Origin: Amorphochlora amoebiformis
Taxonomy: Eukaryota > Cercozoa > Chlorarachniophyceae
Assembly (NCBI GenBank): GCA_054601695.1
Contig: BAAHQB010000182.1
Location: forward strand, 62,001 to 126,000
DNA: 64,000 nt
Direction: 5' to 3'
This document shows positions 61,396 to 64,000 of the stretch, in pieces. The position numbers were made by a program, and so were the translations under genes. Position 1 is the first letter of the stretch; each line of letters starts with the position of its first letter. Below the pieces are notes generated by a model. That model did not search any database. It saw only the letters and a program-made list of their open reading frames with translations, and was not told where the DNA came from.

Positions 61396-61952
61396 CAATA
61401 TCTATACTCGTATACCAATTTAGGCTTTGCTAAGTATGCACGAGTTTTCATCTACAAAAATCTATGATACATCATAGCACATAATATTTATATACTGTAT
61501 GTATATATATATATATATATTTACATTTATATGTATATATATATATTTTATACATACATACATATGTCATAATGTATAAAATAGGAGTGAAGCATGTCGC
61601 TGAGACAAATACTCCGGTAGAAAAGAATCAGGTATATCTACTGCATAATATATATGTATATATATATATATATATGTGTGTGTGAACATATATACTAATA
61701 TATTCATGCATACATACATATATATATATATGTGCATTTACACATATATAATATTTAGATATATGTGTATGTGTTGTACATATATGTCCACATGAGTACA
61801 TATACCCAATTGTGAACATATTATATCAGTGTGTTTATGTCTATGTTAAATGTAGTATGTGTAAAATGTATGTATCTATATATATGCCATATTTACATAT
61901 ATGTATAAATATACATATGTATATATATATATATATATATGTATGTATACAT

Positions 61953-62050
<98 letters not shown>

Positions 62051-62144
62051 TATATTTATATGTAAACATCTACATATATGTACAATATACATACATATAT
62101 ATATATATATATGTATAATATTATTTATATTGGTATGTATATAC

Positions 62145-62175
<31 letters not shown>

Positions 62176-62553
62176 TATATATATACACATATATATATAT
62201 ATACATATACTTACATATTTAGATAATATGCATACACGTGTATATATATATATATATATTATATATACGTGTTATAAGCACATATATACACATACACACT
62301 TGTATTGAAGCTCATCACATACTATTATATGTATATATATATAGATATATATATATATATATATATATGTAAAAACATATTGTATATATATATATATATG
62401 TACATCTAGTTTGGACCACATAGCCTATATTCGGAGACAACATCGACGTCTCAAGCGCCAGCTTTCTTCGATATCGCTGCGCAAATGCACGCCAGGGGTG
62501 AGCTGTCGGATGCAGATTTAACCCAATTTAATGACATTATCAGTAGACTCTAG
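57496..62553 (+). CDS. Predicted secreted protein of unknown family
   Basis: Exons: 57496-57666, 57896-57936 (tentative), 58250-58350, 58711-58776, 59078-59091 (14 nt, tentative), 59986-60083, 60247-60442, 60831-60868 (tentative), 61137-61230, 61585-61631, 62410-62553 (stop TAG). Most junctions agree in phase; the one from 60831-60868 to 61137-61230 does not. The start is followed by a signal-peptide-like [20 protein letters not shown] with a small-residue cleavage region, chosen because the preceding in-frame codons lengthen it only by a weak MTFILFN. Later parts include [17 protein letters not shown], a cysteine-rich [76 protein letters not shown], and a C-terminus [19 protein letters not shown]. 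That C-terminus is an amphipathic helix pair; I do not recognise the family. Secretory or organelle targeting is inferred. Confidence 0.6.
59280..59342 (+). repeat. Short degenerate TTAGGG array
   Basis: TTAGGG and variants (TTTAGGG, CTAGGG) in an intron of the secreted-protein gene. Confidence 0.8.
59594..59652 (+). pseudogene. Decayed acceptor-edge copy of exon 59986-60083
   Basis: Reads gaacaatagaatggatgaat then gctccgtttgatattatcc, matching the exon's accaacggaatggacgaatt ... ctccgtttgatgtcattc, with a 5-nt deletion that breaks the frame (TGA). Confidence 0.75.
60185..60262 (+). repeat. Acceptor-edge duplication of exon 60247-60442
   Basis: taaccag|gcatcccaa at 60187-60203 repeats taaccag|gcaccccaa of the intact exon; (TA)n lies between. 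Confidence 0.75.
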
Positions 62554-63210
62554 TCCAACGCTGGTTATTAATCTAAGGGATTACATGACTGTACATATTA
62601 AGTGGATTAATTTATCCGTTGTATTAGTGATTTCTAGACACCAAGCGCTACACCTATTAGTACAGTATCATAGCATCTACAGTCTAGACAGTGCGTAAAT
62701 TATGGCGTGGGAAACTAGATCCAAGTAGATATACCGGGATATCATTGTATCTAGTGTATAATCACGGTACTCAAGTGGTCTGGAAACTTCATATCGTCTA
62801 GATCGTGGTTCAGTCGTCACCACTAGACCAAGCACCGGGCACCGTGGATTCGTTGTGATTCTACGGTTACTGTTACTGCTGCATCCGGCATCGATGTAAT
62901 AGATGACAACGGTGCTTGCGGTAATTGAACTAGAATAAACTTGTCATCGATGTATGAGATGTAAGTTCTACTAGTTCTAGAAGTTCAATGATATCGGGCT
63001 ATTATACTAGTTCTAGTAGTTATAGCTCAGATGCACAGGGACTCCATCGGACTATGTGCTTGACTTTGATTCGATTTTGATGGTTTTCTGGGAAATATAT
63101 TTACACGTGCGTGCGTTAGCATAGGTGTATGATACATGTATAAATCATTGCATGTATATATTTATATATATATATATATATGTATAATTGTATGTCATGA
63201 CATACCTTTG

Positions 63211-63258
<48 letters not shown>

Positions 63259-63436
63259 CATATATATAGTAAAGTTGCATCCACTTCTTATTAAATTTAT
63301 GTACTAATGTTTTTATAATTCTGTATATGTACGAACACATACATGTATATAGTAAGTACACATTTACATATGTATACATAGAAATATATCATATGCATAC
63401 ATATTCTTCCTCCCCTCTTTCACACCTTGGGCAAAA

Positions 63437-63469
<33 letters not shown>

Positions 63470-63534
63470 CTAGATATAAGTAAAGTATAAATATATAGAA
63501 ATAAATACATATGTATATATATATATATATATTC

Positions 63535-63602
<68 letters not shown>

Positions 63603-63672
63603 GTGCATGTACAACATACAATATATTCAATATCTGTTAACATTCTAAGGAATACATACATCACTAAGAATA

Positions 63673-63709
<37 letters not shown>

Positions 63710-63763
63710 CATATCTATATATTTATATATGTATAATTCAAGCAATCATACACATACACATAC
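62554..63763. other. Intergenic region
   Basis: Unique moderately AT-rich DNA to about 63090, then (TA)n blocks. A weak coding-like minus fragment (QGVKEGRKNM, about 63395-63435) might be an exon of the gene represented at 63764-63835; I could not confirm splice sites. Confidence 0.5.
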
Positions 63764-63835
63764 CTTAGATTCCACCTCTCTAACAAAGGTCTGAGACACC
63801 AACAATGGCCAAATCAGCGATGCATCCCCGTACAC
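63764..63835 (-). CDS. Exon of an unidentified minus-strand gene
   Basis: 24 codons ([17 protein letters not shown], then VREVESK) between acceptor aatag| and a strong donor |gtatgt, phase 0 at both ends. No family recognised from so short a piece; its neighbours lie beyond the window or in unresolved sequence. Confidence 0.45.
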
Positions 63836-63964
63836 CTATTGTAAACTTATATTCACCTTGTAATCAGGATCCATGTCATATACGTATTGTAAACTTACAT
63901 TCACGTTGTAATCATGGTTAAGGTTATACCTATTATAAACCTATACTCAGCTTGTAATGAAGGC

Positions 63965-64000
63965 TAAGGTTAGAATCAGGTTATGTTCAGCATGTCTTAA
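63965..64000 (+). repeat. Dispersed-element start at the window edge
   Basis: aggttagaatcaggttatgttcagcatgtcttaa, a diverged start of the dispersed element, cut by the window end. Confidence 0.7.

Overview
The window is nuclear DNA of a eukaryote, most likely a microalga or a related protist. Genes are cut into many very short exons (mostly 11-240 nt) by introns made of (TA)n microsatellite, minisatellite and TTAGGG-type repeats. Almost all long open frames are simple repeats. I rebuilt genes by hand from splice junctions (GT...AG), reading-phase continuity and protein-family motifs. Two things suggest a photosynthetic organism: an FKBP whose leader resembles a bipartite, twin-arginine (thylakoid lumen) signal, and a bacterial-style organophosphate:phosphate antiporter of the kind known from algae. 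The species cannot be named from the sequence.

Layout. (1) 1-17.3 kb, minus strand: N-terminal half of a P4-type ATPase (phospholipid flippase), running off the left edge. (2) 17.3-20.3 kb: TA repeats and a 1.6-kb less AT-rich island without a confident gene, plus one orphan exon. (3) 20.3-23.4 kb, minus: complete FKBP-type peptidyl-prolyl isomerase. (4) 23.6-24.9 kb, plus: flavin amine-oxidase-like gene with N- and C-terminal motifs but no visible middle. (5) 25.2-38.1 kb, minus: BRAP2/ETP1-type ubiquitin ligase (BRAP2 RRM, RING, UBP zinc finger, coiled coil, basic tail). (6) 38.2-40.4 kb, plus: small protein, possibly a pyridoxamine-phosphate-oxidase-like split barrel. (7) 40.9-57.4 kb, minus: organophosphate:Pi antiporter (UhpC/GlpT/SLC37-like MFS protein). 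(8) 57.5-62.6 kb, plus: predicted secreted protein of unknown family. (9) 63.8 kb: one minus-strand exon of a further gene. Three gene pairs are head to head with only about 70-200 bp between coding starts.

The most unusual feature is structural. At more than a dozen exons, a piece containing the exon edge, its splice site and adjacent intron has been copied in tandem, with (TA)n between copies: up to ten extra donor sites or four extra acceptor sites per exon, sometimes on both sides of one exon. Donor-side copies always lie downstream and acceptor-side copies upstream of the intact exon. Short telomere-like (TTAGGG)n arrays are scattered through the introns in both orientations and in about ten places supply the splice site itself. 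A dispersed element of about 100 bp, usually next to these arrays, occurs about 30 times. Together these suggest an active process that builds or enlarges introns.
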